Shown here piece by piece: positions 7,820-16,315 of a stretch of DNA of 55,721 nt (positions are counted from its first letter, which is position 1; the number at the start of each line of letters is the position of its first letter). The DNA comes from Pseudomonadota bacterium (GTDB lineage: Bacteria > Pseudomonadota > Alphaproteobacteria > Rhizobiales > Devosiaceae): positions 1 to 55,721 of the forward strand of contig JAEWLC010000011.1 in the NCBI GenBank assembly GCA_023393475.1, given 5' to 3'. Position numbers and translations under genes: made by a program. The notes below the pieces were generated by a model. That model saw nothing but the letters and a program-made list of their open reading frames with translations, did no database searches and was not told where the DNA came from.

Positions 7820-8794
7820 ATGAAGAAACTTCTCGTCGGCCTGGTTGCCGGCGCTCTGGCGCTCAGCGCCACTGCCGGCTTTGCCGCTGATCCGGTGACG
7901 CTGCAGCTCAAGTGGGTGACGCAGGCGCAGTTCGCCGGCTACTACGTGGCCAAGGACAAGGGCTTCTACACCGACGAAGGCATCGACATCACGATCAAGC
8001 CGGGCGGCCCGGACGTGGCGCCCGAGCAGGTGATCGCCGGCGGCGGCGCCGATGTCATCGTCGACTGGATGGGTGGCGCGCTGGCCGCTCGCGAGCAGGG
8101 CGTCGGCCTCGTCAACATCGCCCAGCCCTACAAGCGCTCGGGCCTCCTGATGATCTGCCCGAAGGACGGCCCGGTGCAGACCGAAGCCGACTTCAAGGGC
8201 CACACGCTCGGCGTCTGGTTCTTCGGCAACGAGTATCCGTTCTACGCCTGGATGAACAAGCTCGGCATCCCGACCAATGGCGGCGCCGATGGCGTGAACG
8301 TGCTGAAGCAGAGCTTCGACGTGTCGCCGCTGGTCCAGAAGCAGGCCGACTGCATCTCGGTGATGACCTATAACGAGCTCGGCCAGGCGATCGACGCCGG
8401 CTTCACCCTCGATAAGCTGGTCGTCTTCAACTACACCGAACTCGGCAACGACCTGCTCGAGGACGGCCTCTATGCGATGGAAGACAAGCTCGCCGACCCG
8501 GCTTTCGCCGACAAGATGGTCCGCTTCGTCCGCGCTTCGCAGAAGGGCTGGCAGTACGCGATTGAGCATCCCGACGAAGCTGCCCAGATCGTGATCGACA
8601 ACGACGAGTCCGGCGCCCAGACGCTGGCTCACCAGACCTACATGATGGGTGAAGTGGCCAAGCTGGTCGACGCCACCGACTTCAAGCTCGACGCGGCCGC
8701 CTACGACCGCACCGAGAAGGCGCTGCTCGACCAGAAGATCATCCAGAACCAGCCCTCGGGCGCGTTCACCGACGCGATCACCAGCAAGCTCTGA
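7820..8794 (+). CDS. ABC transporter substrate-binding protein, NMT1/THI5-like
   Basis: 324-residue periplasmic protein. The ATG at 7820 is preceded by a GAGGGA ribosome site and gives a clean signal peptide (MKKLLVGLVAGALALSATAG, cleavage near FAAD). The mature start LQLKWVTQAQFAGYYVAKDK followed by GFYTDEGIDI is typical of the NMT1/THI5-like family, which binds pyrimidine-like or thiamine-precursor ligands. This agrees with the dihydropyrimidinase and carbamoyl hydrolase upstream. It is the last gene of the operon and is followed by an intrinsic terminator. The exact ligand cannot be read from sequence. Confidence 0.93.
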   Translation: MKKLLVGLVAGALALSATAGFAADPVTLQLKWVTQAQFAGYYVAKDKGFYTDEGIDITIKPGGPDVAPEQVIAGGGADVIVDWMGGALAAREQGVGLVNIAQPYKRSGLLMICPKDGPVQTEADFKGHTLGVWFFGNEYPFYAWMNKLGIPTNGGADGVNVLKQSFDVSPLVQKQADCISVMTYNELGQAIDAGFTLDKLVVFNYTELGNDLLEDGLYAMEDKLADPAFADKMVRFVRASQKGWQYAIEHPDEAAQIVIDNDESGAQTLAHQTYMMGEVAKLVDATDFKLDAAAYDRTEKALLDQKIIQNQPSGAFTDAITSKL

Positions 8795-8817
8795 GCCTTG
8801 CCGGATTGAGACGAGAG

Positions 8818-8842
8818 GGCGGGGAGCGATCCCCGCCTTTTT
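8818..8842 (+). terminator. Intrinsic terminator of the pyrimidine/ABC operon
   Basis: Perfect 8-bp GC-rich stem GGCGGGGA / TCCCCGCC with a GCGA tetraloop, followed directly by five T. It sits 23 bases after the binding-protein stop. The opposite strand lacks a T run, so it acts on plus-strand transcripts. Confidence 0.9.
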
Positions 8843-8874
8843 GTTGCGCAGGCCTGAGGGAGGATGTCTGCGGC

Positions 8875-10647
8875 CTAGCCGGCGGCGCGGGAAAGCTCGT
8901 CGAAGCTGGAGGCGAGCATGCGGCGGGCACTGTGGCGGTCCATCGGCCGCGCGATCAAATAGCCTTGGGCCTCGGTATAGCCGGCGGCGTGTACTGCACG
9001 CAGCTGGTCTGGGGTCTCGATGCCTTCGGCCGTGGTCTCCATGCCAAGGCGGGCACCGATATCGGCGACGGCGGTGACGATGGTCTTGGCGCTTTCGGCG
9101 CTCGAGAGCGCACGAACGAAGGTGCCGTCGATCTTGATCTTGTCGAAGGGGAAGGCGAGCAGGTAACCGAGCGCAGAATAGCCGGTGCCGAAATCGTCGA
9201 GCGCGATGCGGACGCCGAGGGCGCGCAACTGGCGCAGGGTCTCGAGGCTTTCGTCCGAATTGGCGAGGAACACCGACTCGGTGATCTCGATCTCGACCCG
9301 GTGATGGGCGATGCCGGATTTCGCGAGGGCCTGCATCAGGATGGCCGGCAATCCGCCACGTACCAGTTGCACCGACGAGACGTTGACGGCGACCCTGAGG
9401 TCAACTGGCCAGTTCGCCGCTTCCGCCAGCGCCTCGCGGATGACCCATTCGCCGATAGGCAGGATCAATCCCGTCTCTTCGGCCACCGGGATGAACTCGG
9501 CAGGCGAGATCATGCCGCGATCCGGATGGCGCCAGCGCAGCAATGCCTCGAAGCCGGAGAACGACTTCCCCGCGAGATCGAGGATGGGCTGAAAATGGAG
9601 TTCGAACTCCTGCAGCTCGATGGCGCGCTTCAGGTCCATCTCGATGCGGCGGCGGTCCGCCGCAGCGCGATCGAGGGCAGGGTCGAAGCTGCGGATGCCG
9701 CCGCGCCGGTCGCGCTTGGCGGCATAGAGCGCAAGGTCAGCACTGTGCAGCAGGGCATCGGTGTCGCTGCCGTCGCGATCGGCATGGGCGATGCCGATGC
9801 CGACGGCAATGCTCACGGCGCGTCCATCGAGATCGAACGCGACCTGGGTCGCTTCCGAAATATGGGCCGCCAGCGCGAGTGCGGACTCCTCGCTGCCGCC
9901 ACGGTGGAGGACAGCAAACTCGTCGCCACCCATCCGCGCCGCGGTGTCGTCGGCTCCGAGGCAGCCGGTGAGGCGGGCGCCGAACTGGCGGAGCAGTGCA
10001 TCGCCCGCCGCGTGGCCCATGGTGTCATTCACCGGCTTGAAGCCATCGAGATCGAGGCAGAGGACGGCAAGCCCCCGGTTGGCATCGAGATTCTTGAAGG
10101 CATTGCCGATGCGTCGGTAGAACAGCGTGCGGTTCGGGAGGCCCGTCAGGGCATCGTGGTAGGCGAGGTGCGTGAGCTCGGCCTGCATGTTCTGCATTTC
10201 GGTCACGTCTTTGTGGGTCGAGACCCAGCCGCCATCCGCCATCGGCTGGTGGGTCATGGAGATGACCTGCCCGGAGTTCAGCCGATGGATGCCGCCGAGC
10301 ATCCGGCCCTCTTCGACCGCGCTCATGCGGTCGGCAACATAGGCCGTGCCGTCCTCGCCGACATGAGTATTGCCGGCCACGCGCGCCTTCAGGATGTCGC
10401 GGAAGCTGGTGCCCGATTGTCCCAGTTCAGGCGGGAGCCGGTAAATGTCGAGGAATTGCTGGTTGCACAAAACGAGCCGCGCCTGGGCATCGTAGAGGGA
10501 AAGCCCCTGGGCGACGTTGTCGAGGATCGCCTGGATGCGCAGATCCTGCGCGGCAAGCTTGGCTTTCAGTGCAGCGACGCCCTGCGGCCGGTCCGCGGGT
10601 AGCGGATCGTCAGCAGGTATGCCGGACGTTTTGCCTCTTCTGGGCAA
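8875..10647 (-). CDS. PAS-GGDEF-EAL cyclic-di-GMP signalling protein
   Basis: 590 residues, soluble. The N-terminal PAS domain (about 35-150, PAS_7-like, ILDNVAQGLSLYDAQ) is followed by a GGDEF domain (about 160-320; intact active-site motif MGGDEFAV, YHDALTGLPN) and an EAL domain (about 335-580; FEALLRW, DDFGTGYSALGYL). Both catalytic motifs look intact, so synthesis and hydrolysis of c-di-GMP are both possible. No RxxD inhibitory site is visible before GGDEF. The start is a TTG, with an in-frame stop 21 bases upstream at 10669-10671 and no nearby ATG, so the exact start is uncertain. It converges on the ABC operon. Confidence 0.92.
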   Translation of the reverse strand: MPRRGKTSGIPADDPLPADRPQGVAALKAKLAAQDLRIQAILDNVAQGLSLYDAQARLVLCNQQFLDIYRLPPELGQSGTSFRDILKARVAGNTHVGEDGTAYVADRMSAVEEGRMLGGIHRLNSGQVISMTHQPMADGGWVSTHKDVTEMQNMQAELTHLAYHDALTGLPNRTLFYRRIGNAFKNLDANRGLAVLCLDLDGFKPVNDTMGHAAGDALLRQFGARLTGCLGADDTAARMGGDEFAVLHRGGSEESALALAAHISEATQVAFDLDGRAVSIAVGIGIAHADRDGSDTDALLHSADLALYAAKRDRRGGIRSFDPALDRAAADRRRIEMDLKRAIELQEFELHFQPILDLAGKSFSGFEALLRWRHPDRGMISPAEFIPVAEETGLILPIGEWVIREALAEAANWPVDLRVAVNVSSVQLVRGGLPAILMQALAKSGIAHHRVEIEITESVFLANSDESLETLRQLRALGVRIALDDFGTGYSALGYLLAFPFDKIKIDGTFVRALSSAESAKTIVTAVADIGARLGMETTAEGIETPDQLRAVHAAGYTEAQGYLIARPMDRHSARRMLASSFDELSRAAG

Positions 10648-10824
10648 GTGCAGTGAGCCCCGGAAACCCTAAGAAATCCAAGGCTTGAGCGTAAAGGCGG
10701 CGAGTAAAGACTCGGTTATTCCGATCGATCGACTTCGGTCCGACCTGAATACCGGAGAACATCCCATGTATATCGGGGGCCGCGCCTCTTTCACGGAAGT
10801 CGCGCCAGCAACCAGAGAGGGCGA

Positions 10825-12765
10825 TCAGAACCCTTCGTACTGGCCGTAGAGGTTGGGCATCAGGCCGACCAGCGCGCTGAAGCGATGCCAGTCGCGGTGA
10901 TGGCTCCAGCCGGTTTCTGCGATGGCCGACAGGCGAGGGAAGACCAGCCGATCGAAGACGGCGCGGTCGGTCATCGGCTCGGACCAGATGCAGGCCTGGA
11001 TACCGAGCAGGTGCCGGCGCTCGGTCTCGCCCCAGCCGCCCGCCGGCTCGAAGGCGTAGGTGTTCTCGAGCGAGGACCAGCCTGCCCAGGCTGCGCCGCA
11101 TTCGTGGAACTCGGCGGAGTTGGCCATGTCGAGGTAATAGGCCTGGGCCGGCGCAACGACGACGTCGTAGCCTTCGGCAGCGAGCTTCTGGCTCACCTCC
11201 GTGTCGCGCCAGCCGACGAGATAGGCACTCGCCTTGTCGATGCCGCCGCCATGGCTTGCCTCTTCCCAGGCGCCGGTGATCTTGCCCTTCGACGTCAGGA
11301 ACGCCTGCACGCGCTGGAGGAAACGTGCCTGGAGCGGCGCTGCACCGGTGACGCCGAGCTCCTTCCGCAGCTTGTTGGCGGCGGGCGAGGCATGCCAGGC
11401 ATCCTCCGGCACCTCGTCGGCGCCGACATGGAAATAGGGCGAAGGGAAGAGCTCGACCAGTTCGGCGAAGATCGTCTCGATCACTTCGTAGGTGGCGCGA
11501 AGCGCCGGGTTGAGGCAGTTCTTGGGAAAGCTCTGGATCGAGTAATAGGGCGCGTTCTCACCGGCATCGCGAAGCGCCGGAATGGCCTCGAGCAGGGCGT
11601 AGCAGTGGCCGGGCACGTCGATCTCGGGCACGACATCGACGCCGAACTCGGTCGCGAGGGCCACGACGGCGCGGATGTCGGCCTTGGTGTAGTAGCCGCC
11701 CGTGCGCTCCGGCCCCGAACCAAGTACGGGCGGAATGGGCATGCCGTAGCCTCGCCAGGCGCCCTTGCCCGTCAGCTGGGGATAGGCGTCGATCTCGACG
11801 CGCCAGGCCTCGTCGTCGCTCAGGTGCCAGTGCAGCACGTTGAGCTTGTTCCAGGCGAGGATGGCGACGAACTGCTCGATCTCGTCGCGCGCATAGACGC
11901 GGCGGGCGACGTCGATATGGCAGCCGCGCCAGGCCATCGCCGGCGCGTCCTCGATATGGCCTTCGGTCGGGAAGCTGAACTGGCGCAGGTGGAGGCGCGC
12001 GCCGCGCAGGATCTGGCCCAGGGTGATGAGCCCGTAAAGGGCTCCTGTCTCGGTCTCGGCGGTAACGCGGGCACGATCGCGGGTGAAGTCGATGCGATAG
12101 CCTTCCTTGCCGCCGGTGCCGGCCACCAGTTCCACCGGATAGCCACCTTCATGGGCCGGGCGCACGAGCCCTTCGCCGGCAAACAGCCGTTCGGTCAGCT
12201 TGGCGAAGGCCGCAGCGGCGGCCTTGCCGAAGGCAGCGTTGGCGATGGGTGCAAGGCCGGCCGGGACGGTGCGCCGTCCGGAGACTTCGACGCTCTTCGG
12301 CCAAGGCACGATCGACACCGGTACCGGCGGATGCTCCGGCACCTGGTGGATCGCAGTGCCCTTGCGGCGCAGTTCGCTGCTGCCCTCGACCTGAACCGGG
12401 ACGGTGCGGAGCGAGCGGACGCTGCCGTCGTCGAGGACGAGAAAGCCGGTAGTGGCGCCATCGGTCCAGTGGCGGAGGGGAAACTCCTGCTTGAAGATAT
12501 CGACCGTCCAGGTCTCGCCGGGTGCGAGTCTGAAGCCCTTGGGCGGCGCGATCTCGCAGAAGGTGGACAGGCGGGTGACGACGGTGGCGCCGACGACTTC
12601 CGATCCGGGGCTGACATAACCCGGACCCGAGAAGCCCATCCGGAAGTCGCGGAGGACCTGGTTACCCTCGTTCCGCAGCATGAGCCGATAGCGCGCGTCG
12701 ATGCCGTCGGCGGCCGGCCGCAACTCGCTCGACAAGGTCAGGCGATCATACCAATCAGCGACCAT
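10825..12765 (-). CDS. Beta-N-acetylhexosaminidase, glycoside hydrolase family 20
   Basis: 646 residues. An N-terminal beta-rich region (about 1-140) is followed by a GH20b-like segment and the TIM-barrel. Seen are the HWHLSDDEAWRVEID motif, VVPEIDVPGH, and the catalytic Asp-Glu pair in HVGADEVPEDAW. These enzymes remove terminal GlcNAc/GalNAc by substrate-assisted catalysis. No signal peptide is evident, so it probably works on imported chito-oligosaccharides or recycled cell-wall fragments in the cytoplasm. It starts 30 bases after the stop of the upstream PLP enzyme and is likely co-transcribed with it. Confidence 0.93.
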   Translation of the reverse strand: MVADWYDRLTLSSELRPAADGIDARYRLMLRNEGNQVLRDFRMGFSGPGYVSPGSEVVGATVVTRLSTFCEIAPPKGFRLAPGETWTVDIFKQEFPLRHWTDGATTGFLVLDDGSVRSLRTVPVQVEGSSELRRKGTAIHQVPEHPPVPVSIVPWPKSVEVSGRRTVPAGLAPIANAAFGKAAAAAFAKLTERLFAGEGLVRPAHEGGYPVELVAGTGGKEGYRIDFTRDRARVTAETETGALYGLITLGQILRGARLHLRQFSFPTEGHIEDAPAMAWRGCHIDVARRVYARDEIEQFVAILAWNKLNVLHWHLSDDEAWRVEIDAYPQLTGKGAWRGYGMPIPPVLGSGPERTGGYYTKADIRAVVALATEFGVDVVPEIDVPGHCYALLEAIPALRDAGENAPYYSIQSFPKNCLNPALRATYEVIETIFAELVELFPSPYFHVGADEVPEDAWHASPAANKLRKELGVTGAAPLQARFLQRVQAFLTSKGKITGAWEEASHGGGIDKASAYLVGWRDTEVSQKLAAEGYDVVVAPAQAYYLDMANSAEFHECGAAWAGWSSLENTYAFEPAGGWGETERRHLLGIQACIWSEPMTDRAVFDRLVFPRLSAIAETGWSHHRDWHRFSALVGLMPNLYGQYEGF

Positions 12766-12795
12766 TTAGATACCACTCCCGTTGGGGCAGCAGTT

Positions 12796-13857
12796 CTAGT
12801 CGACTCGCCCCCGGGCCGCAACGGGCACCGTCTCCCGGACCTCGTCGCCGGAGACAAGCGTCACGGTGTCGAAGAGGTTCGAGACCACGCAGACATGGTT
12901 GGGCACGATCCGTACCTTGTCGCCGACGCGCGGCCAGTCCGAAGCGGCCGGCATCTCGATGACGCCATGCTCTTCCGAGAGCCCGGTTACGAGCAGATCT
13001 GTACCCGCGACAAGGCCGTGGCCAAGCTTCAGGTCGGCGTTGACAGGGTCGTAGGCGAGCGACTTCGAGCCAGCGTCTATGACTGCACGGGTGGCAGTCG
13101 GCCGGCTGACGACCGTCGCTAGCACGGTAAGCGCACAATCGTCCCAGGTGGCGACCTCGTCGCGCACCTGCATGCGGTCGTAGTAGATATACGTCCCCGG
13201 CCGGCGCTCGGTCACCGGGCCGCCGCCGGGCGCCCACATGTCGGGGCTGTTGCCGCCGGTCACCTTTGGCACGGCGATGCCCGCCTGCGCGAACATGGCC
13301 AGCGCCTCGTTGAACCAGGCATTCGACTGCTCGAGTCCATGCTTGGGCGGATAGGTCATCAGCCCGCCGAAGCGGAGGCCGGGCGCCAGTTCGATCTGCC
13401 GCGCGAGGGCCAGCGCCTGCGCCGGGGTCTGCACGCCGCAGCGGCGGGCGCCGGTATCGCATTCGATGAGCACGGTCAGCGGCTGGTCGGCCGTAAAGGT
13501 CGCAGCATAGCCGGCGACGGTGTCGGGGCAGTCGGCGGTGACGGCGATGGCGACGCGACCGTTGAGCGCCTCGAGGCGGGCCAGCTTCTTGGGCCCGAGG
13601 ATGTTGTAGGGAAGGAAGATGTCGGTCACCCCGGCGTCGGCCATCACCTCGGCTTCGCCCAGCTTCTGCACTGTAATGCCGACCGCCCCGAGCTCGATCT
13701 GGCGCTTGGCGAAGCGCGGCAGCTTGTGGGTCTTGATATGCGGCCGAAGCGCGTAGCCTTCCTTGTCGGCATGGGCCTGGGCGCGCTTCAGGTTTGCCTC
13801 CACGCGGTCGATGTCGATGAGGACGGCGGGGGTGTCGATGTCGGCGATCTTGGTCAT
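12796..13857 (-). CDS. PLP-dependent D-amino-acid lyase (D-serine dehydratase / D-threonine aldolase family)
   Basis: 353 residues of the fold-type III alanine-racemase-like family. The PLP-lysine motif RPHIKTHK is at about 38-45, with Lys42 the likely Schiff-base residue. The C-terminal DSD1-like domain holds a metal site PNHVCVVSN. The His-x-Cys pair matches the zinc site of eukaryotic-type D-serine dehydratase rather than the His-x-Asp of D-threonine aldolase, so deamination of D-serine or D-threonine is the better guess. It is co-directional with, and 30 bases upstream of, the hexosaminidase. Cell-wall D-amino acids or D-serine are plausible substrates (inference). Confidence 0.85.
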   Translation of the reverse strand: MTKIADIDTPAVLIDIDRVEANLKRAQAHADKEGYALRPHIKTHKLPRFAKRQIELGAVGITVQKLGEAEVMADAGVTDIFLPYNILGPKKLARLEALNGRVAIAVTADCPDTVAGYAATFTADQPLTVLIECDTGARRCGVQTPAQALALARQIELAPGLRFGGLMTYPPKHGLEQSNAWFNEALAMFAQAGIAVPKVTGGNSPDMWAPGGGPVTERRPGTYIYYDRMQVRDEVATWDDCALTVLATVVSRPTATRAVIDAGSKSLAYDPVNADLKLGHGLVAGTDLLVTGLSEEHGVIEMPAASDWPRVGDKVRIVPNHVCVVSNLFDTVTLVSGDEVRETVPVAARGRVD

Positions 13858-13914
13858 GGCGCAGTTCCGGATTTGCAGCGCGCCTATTGGCGCCGAGCCG
13901 CAGCGGAATGCAAG

Positions 13915-14190
13915 CTATCGGCGCGTCTCGGTAGCGCGGAGGACGAAGCCGATAATCTCGGCTACCGCCTCGTAGAGCTCCATCGGGATTTCCTCGTCCA
14001 GCTCGACCCCGGCCAGAGCCTCGGCGAGCGGCCCGTTGGCGTCGATCACCACACCGCTGTCCTCGGCCACTTCGACAATGCGGCGGGCCAGTTCGCCCCG
14101 CCCCTTGGCGGTAACGCGCGGGGCATTGCGGGTGCCGCGCTCGTATTCGAGGGCGACGGCGAGGTTGATGGGCTTGTCGCCTTCGCTCAT
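13915..14190 (-). CDS. Small FlhB-like export-switch protein (EscU/YscU/HrcU family, cytoplasmic domain only)
   Basis: 91 residues that match the C-terminal cytoplasmic domain of FlhB/YscU: INLAVALEYERGTRNAPRV, GRGELARRIVEVAEDSGV, PLAEALAGVELDEEIPMELY, AVAEIIGFVLR. The autocleavage motif NPTH of full FlhB is absent, as is the whole membrane part. Such FlhB2/YlqH-like proteins lie next to fliK in many bacteria. Its start overlaps the fliK stop by four bases (14187-14190). A helper role in flagellar export substrate switching is likely but unproven. Confidence 0.85.
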   Translation of the reverse strand: MSEGDKPINLAVALEYERGTRNAPRVTAKGRGELARRIVEVAEDSGVVIDANGPLAEALAGVELDEEIPMELYEAVAEIIGFVLRATETRR

Positions 14191-16109
14191 CGGGCACTGT
14201 CCAGCAATCGCCCCGGCGCCTGCGGCCGACGGGGTGGCGGACCGCGACGAACGCGTAGGCTCGCGACATCGAGGCCTTGGCTGGTCAACGCGGGGGCCAG
14301 TTCGGGCAACATGGCCTCGAGCACATCGGCGGTGGCAGGCTCGGCCGCCCAGATCGAGACGCTGGCGGCGCGGCCGAGCAGCGCGATATCGGCACCGACC
14401 TCGCCCGTGGTGCTGAAACTCATCGCAAAGCGCATGCGCCAGCCACGCTCGCGGGGATCGGGCTTGTGCCGGCCATCGCGCTGGACAAGCAGCTGCAGGA
14501 TGCCCGTCTCAGTACCGAGCAGCATCGGGATCTCGAAGCGGAGTTCCGGCCCGGCTGCCTGGGCCGGCGCGCGGGGATCGGTCGGGCTGGAGGCAAGCTG
14601 AAGCAGCTTCGTGCGCGCCAGGGCCCCGTCGGCATGGCCGAGCAGCTGCCTTGCACTCTCTTCCGGCGACAGGTCGGGCAAGGGTGCCGCCGGTGTCGGT
14701 TGCGGCGCCCGCGCCGGCTCCCCCGTCATCGGTGGCGGCGGCCGGTAGGCGACTGGCGCGACGGCCTCGACCTTGCCGCCGAGGACATTCGCCAGTGCGC
14801 TGCGCAGAGCCAGCAGGGTCGAGCGCATGTCGTCCGGCTGGCGTGGCCCGGTATCGAGCGTTCCCGCCTGCAGGACCGCCTGCCGCAGCGCCTTGCCGTC
14901 GGGCGGCGCGCGGTTGAGGTCGACGCGAGCCGCCAACACCCGGGCAATCGCCTCGAGCGCGGGAAGCGGCAGCGCAGAAGCCGACGGCGCGGCAAGGACT
15001 GCCGCTGCCTGTGCCAATAGCGGCGCGATCGTCGTCTGCCGGGCAGCGGCCTGAACCGGATCGGCCAGCACCTGTTGCAAGGGCATGGGGGCGGTGCGCG
15101 GTGCTTGCGCGGCACTCGCTGCGGCAGGCGCGGCATTCGGAGCCACGAGCGCGGGTTGGGCGGCTGCCGCGGGAGCTTGCGAGGCGGGGGCCGGCGTCGG
15201 CGTGGTGGGAGTGGCCTGAGCCACTACCGATGCAGGGATAGGAGCCGGTTGCAGCGTGGGTGGCTGGGGCGCGACTTGAGCCTGTGGCGACCTGGGGGCC
15301 GCCGCTGGCACGGGCGGTGGCGCGACCCGGCTTCCCGCCTGCGAAACAGGCAGCGGTGGCTCTGGGGCCGCGGCAACGGAAGGACCCAGTTGGACCTGCG
15401 TGGCCAACACCGGTGGTGACGCGACTGGGGGCGCCCCAGCCGGCGCGGGTTGCGGCGGCGATGGGAGAGTCGGAGCGGACGTGGCTGGGGCTGATCCAAT
15501 CGCAGGCGGCGGAGCCGGCTTGCTGGTTTCCGCAGTTGGCAGCGGCACCAGCGGCACGATGGGAGCAGGCGTTGCCGCCGCTGTGGCCGAGACCGCGGTC
15601 GTCGCCGGAGCAACCGACGGCGCCTGTGGCTTAGGAGAGAACAAAGGAGACGTGGCCACAGGTGCCGGCGCCTCTGCGGTCGGCGTGGGTGGTGGCGCGG
15701 GGTGCGCCGCAGGCGGCACTCGAACCGGGGCGACTGCAGCCGGCTGGGGCAATTCGGCCGGAAGCTGGGCAGGCTGGGCGGGCACGGCAAGCGGTGGCGC
15801 GGTGACTGTTGGTGGCAGCGCGACTGAGACAATCGGCTGGCCCGACGGGGACGTCGTCACTTTCACCGTCACGGGAGTGCCGACCGGAATCGGCGTTTCG
15901 AGCTTCAGGACGAAGTTCTCGTTGCCGGCGGTCAGTTGCGTCAGACCGGCGGCCAGTTGCGCCGTCACCCTGGCGTCGATGTTCTGGCCGAGCTTCAGCA
16001 CCAGCGCATCGATCGTCGCCCGTGCCAGCCGCACGGCCGCAAGGGCAGGATCGGCAACAGGTTCGGTGCGGGCACCCAACTGGGCCAGCAGGGTGGCGAC
16101 ATCGTTCAT
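14187..16109 (-). CDS. fliK: Flagellar hook-length control protein FliK-like
   Basis: 640 residues. About 1-130 is an ordered start (TLLAQLGARTEPVADPALAA and a VTVKV beta segment). About 110-370 is a very Pro/Ala-rich low-complexity linker. The C-terminal 110 residues form a Flg_hook-type domain (FEIPMLLGTETGILQLLVQR, WRMRFAMSFSTTGEVGADIA, LLGRAASVSIWAAE). FliK measures the growing hook and signals FlhB to change export specificity. The following FlhB-like gene overlaps its stop, which supports the call. The linker composition explains the long shadow frames on the other strand. Confidence 0.86.
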   Translation of the reverse strand: MNDVATLLAQLGARTEPVADPALAAVRLARATIDALVLKLGQNIDARVTAQLAAGLTQLTAGNENFVLKLETPIPVGTPVTVKVTTSPSGQPIVSVALPPTVTAPPLAVPAQPAQLPAELPQPAAVAPVRVPPAAHPAPPPTPTAEAPAPVATSPLFSPKPQAPSVAPATTAVSATAAATPAPIVPLVPLPTAETSKPAPPPAIGSAPATSAPTLPSPPQPAPAGAPPVASPPVLATQVQLGPSVAAAPEPPLPVSQAGSRVAPPPVPAAAPRSPQAQVAPQPPTLQPAPIPASVVAQATPTTPTPAPASQAPAAAAQPALVAPNAAPAAASAAQAPRTAPMPLQQVLADPVQAAARQTTIAPLLAQAAAVLAAPSASALPLPALEAIARVLAARVDLNRAPPDGKALRQAVLQAGTLDTGPRQPDDMRSTLLALRSALANVLGGKVEAVAPVAYRPPPPMTGEPARAPQPTPAAPLPDLSPEESARQLLGHADGALARTKLLQLASSPTDPRAPAQAAGPELRFEIPMLLGTETGILQLLVQRDGRHKPDPRERGWRMRFAMSFSTTGEVGADIALLGRAASVSIWAAEPATADVLEAMLPELAPALTSQGLDVASLRVRRGPPPRRPQAPGRLLDSAR

Positions 16110-16131
16110 TGCGCCACCATGACGGGAGTCG

Positions 16132-16149
16132 GGTTAACGGGAGTTAACC
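16132..16149. promoter_or_regulatory. Perfect inverted repeat with two TTAA boxes upstream of fliK
   Basis: GGTTAAC-GGGA-GTTAACC, perfect 7-bp arms, 22 bases upstream of the fliK ATG. The two TTAA boxes are six bases apart; the CtrA consensus is TTAA-N7-TTAA, so the fit is near but not exact. A GANTC site lies at 16126-16130. Flagellar genes are known CtrA targets in alphaproteobacteria. Confidence 0.5.
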
Positions 16150-16288
16150 GATGTCATCCCACTGCGGATAGTATCTGGTGACAGTCGTGGACACGACGTG
16201 CCGGGTCGCCGTACTACTCCAACCACTTTTGTTCGTTTCTACTTATCCGCAATTTATGGTTTGCTTATCGAACTCTGCCTAGCATGAT

Positions 16289-16304
16289 GAGTCGGAACCG
16301 ACTC
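16289..16304. promoter_or_regulatory. Perfect palindrome before the second PAS-GGDEF-EAL gene
   Basis: GAGTCGG-AA-CCGACTC, 7-bp arms with a 2-base centre. It ends 11 bases before the ATG and 2 bases before the GAGG ribosome site. Each arm contains a GANTC (CcrM methylation) site. It could be an operator or a translation-controlling hairpin. Confidence 0.55.
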
Positions 16305-16315
16305 CCGAGGTGGTA

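Noticed and set aside
10885..13122. 745-codon plus-strand frame opposite GH20 and the PLP enzyme
   Set aside because: Spans two real minus-strand genes with intact motifs; its own translation has no recognisable domain.
12755..14269. 504-codon minus-strand frame across the PLP enzyme and FlhB-like gene
   Set aside because: Arg/Gly-rich translation out of frame with two recognised genes on the same strand.
15075..15800. Repetitive Gly/Ala or Pro-rich frames over the FliK linker, possible repeat protein or repeat array
   Set aside because: These are alternative frames of the low-complexity Pro/Ala linker; there is no regular unit length.
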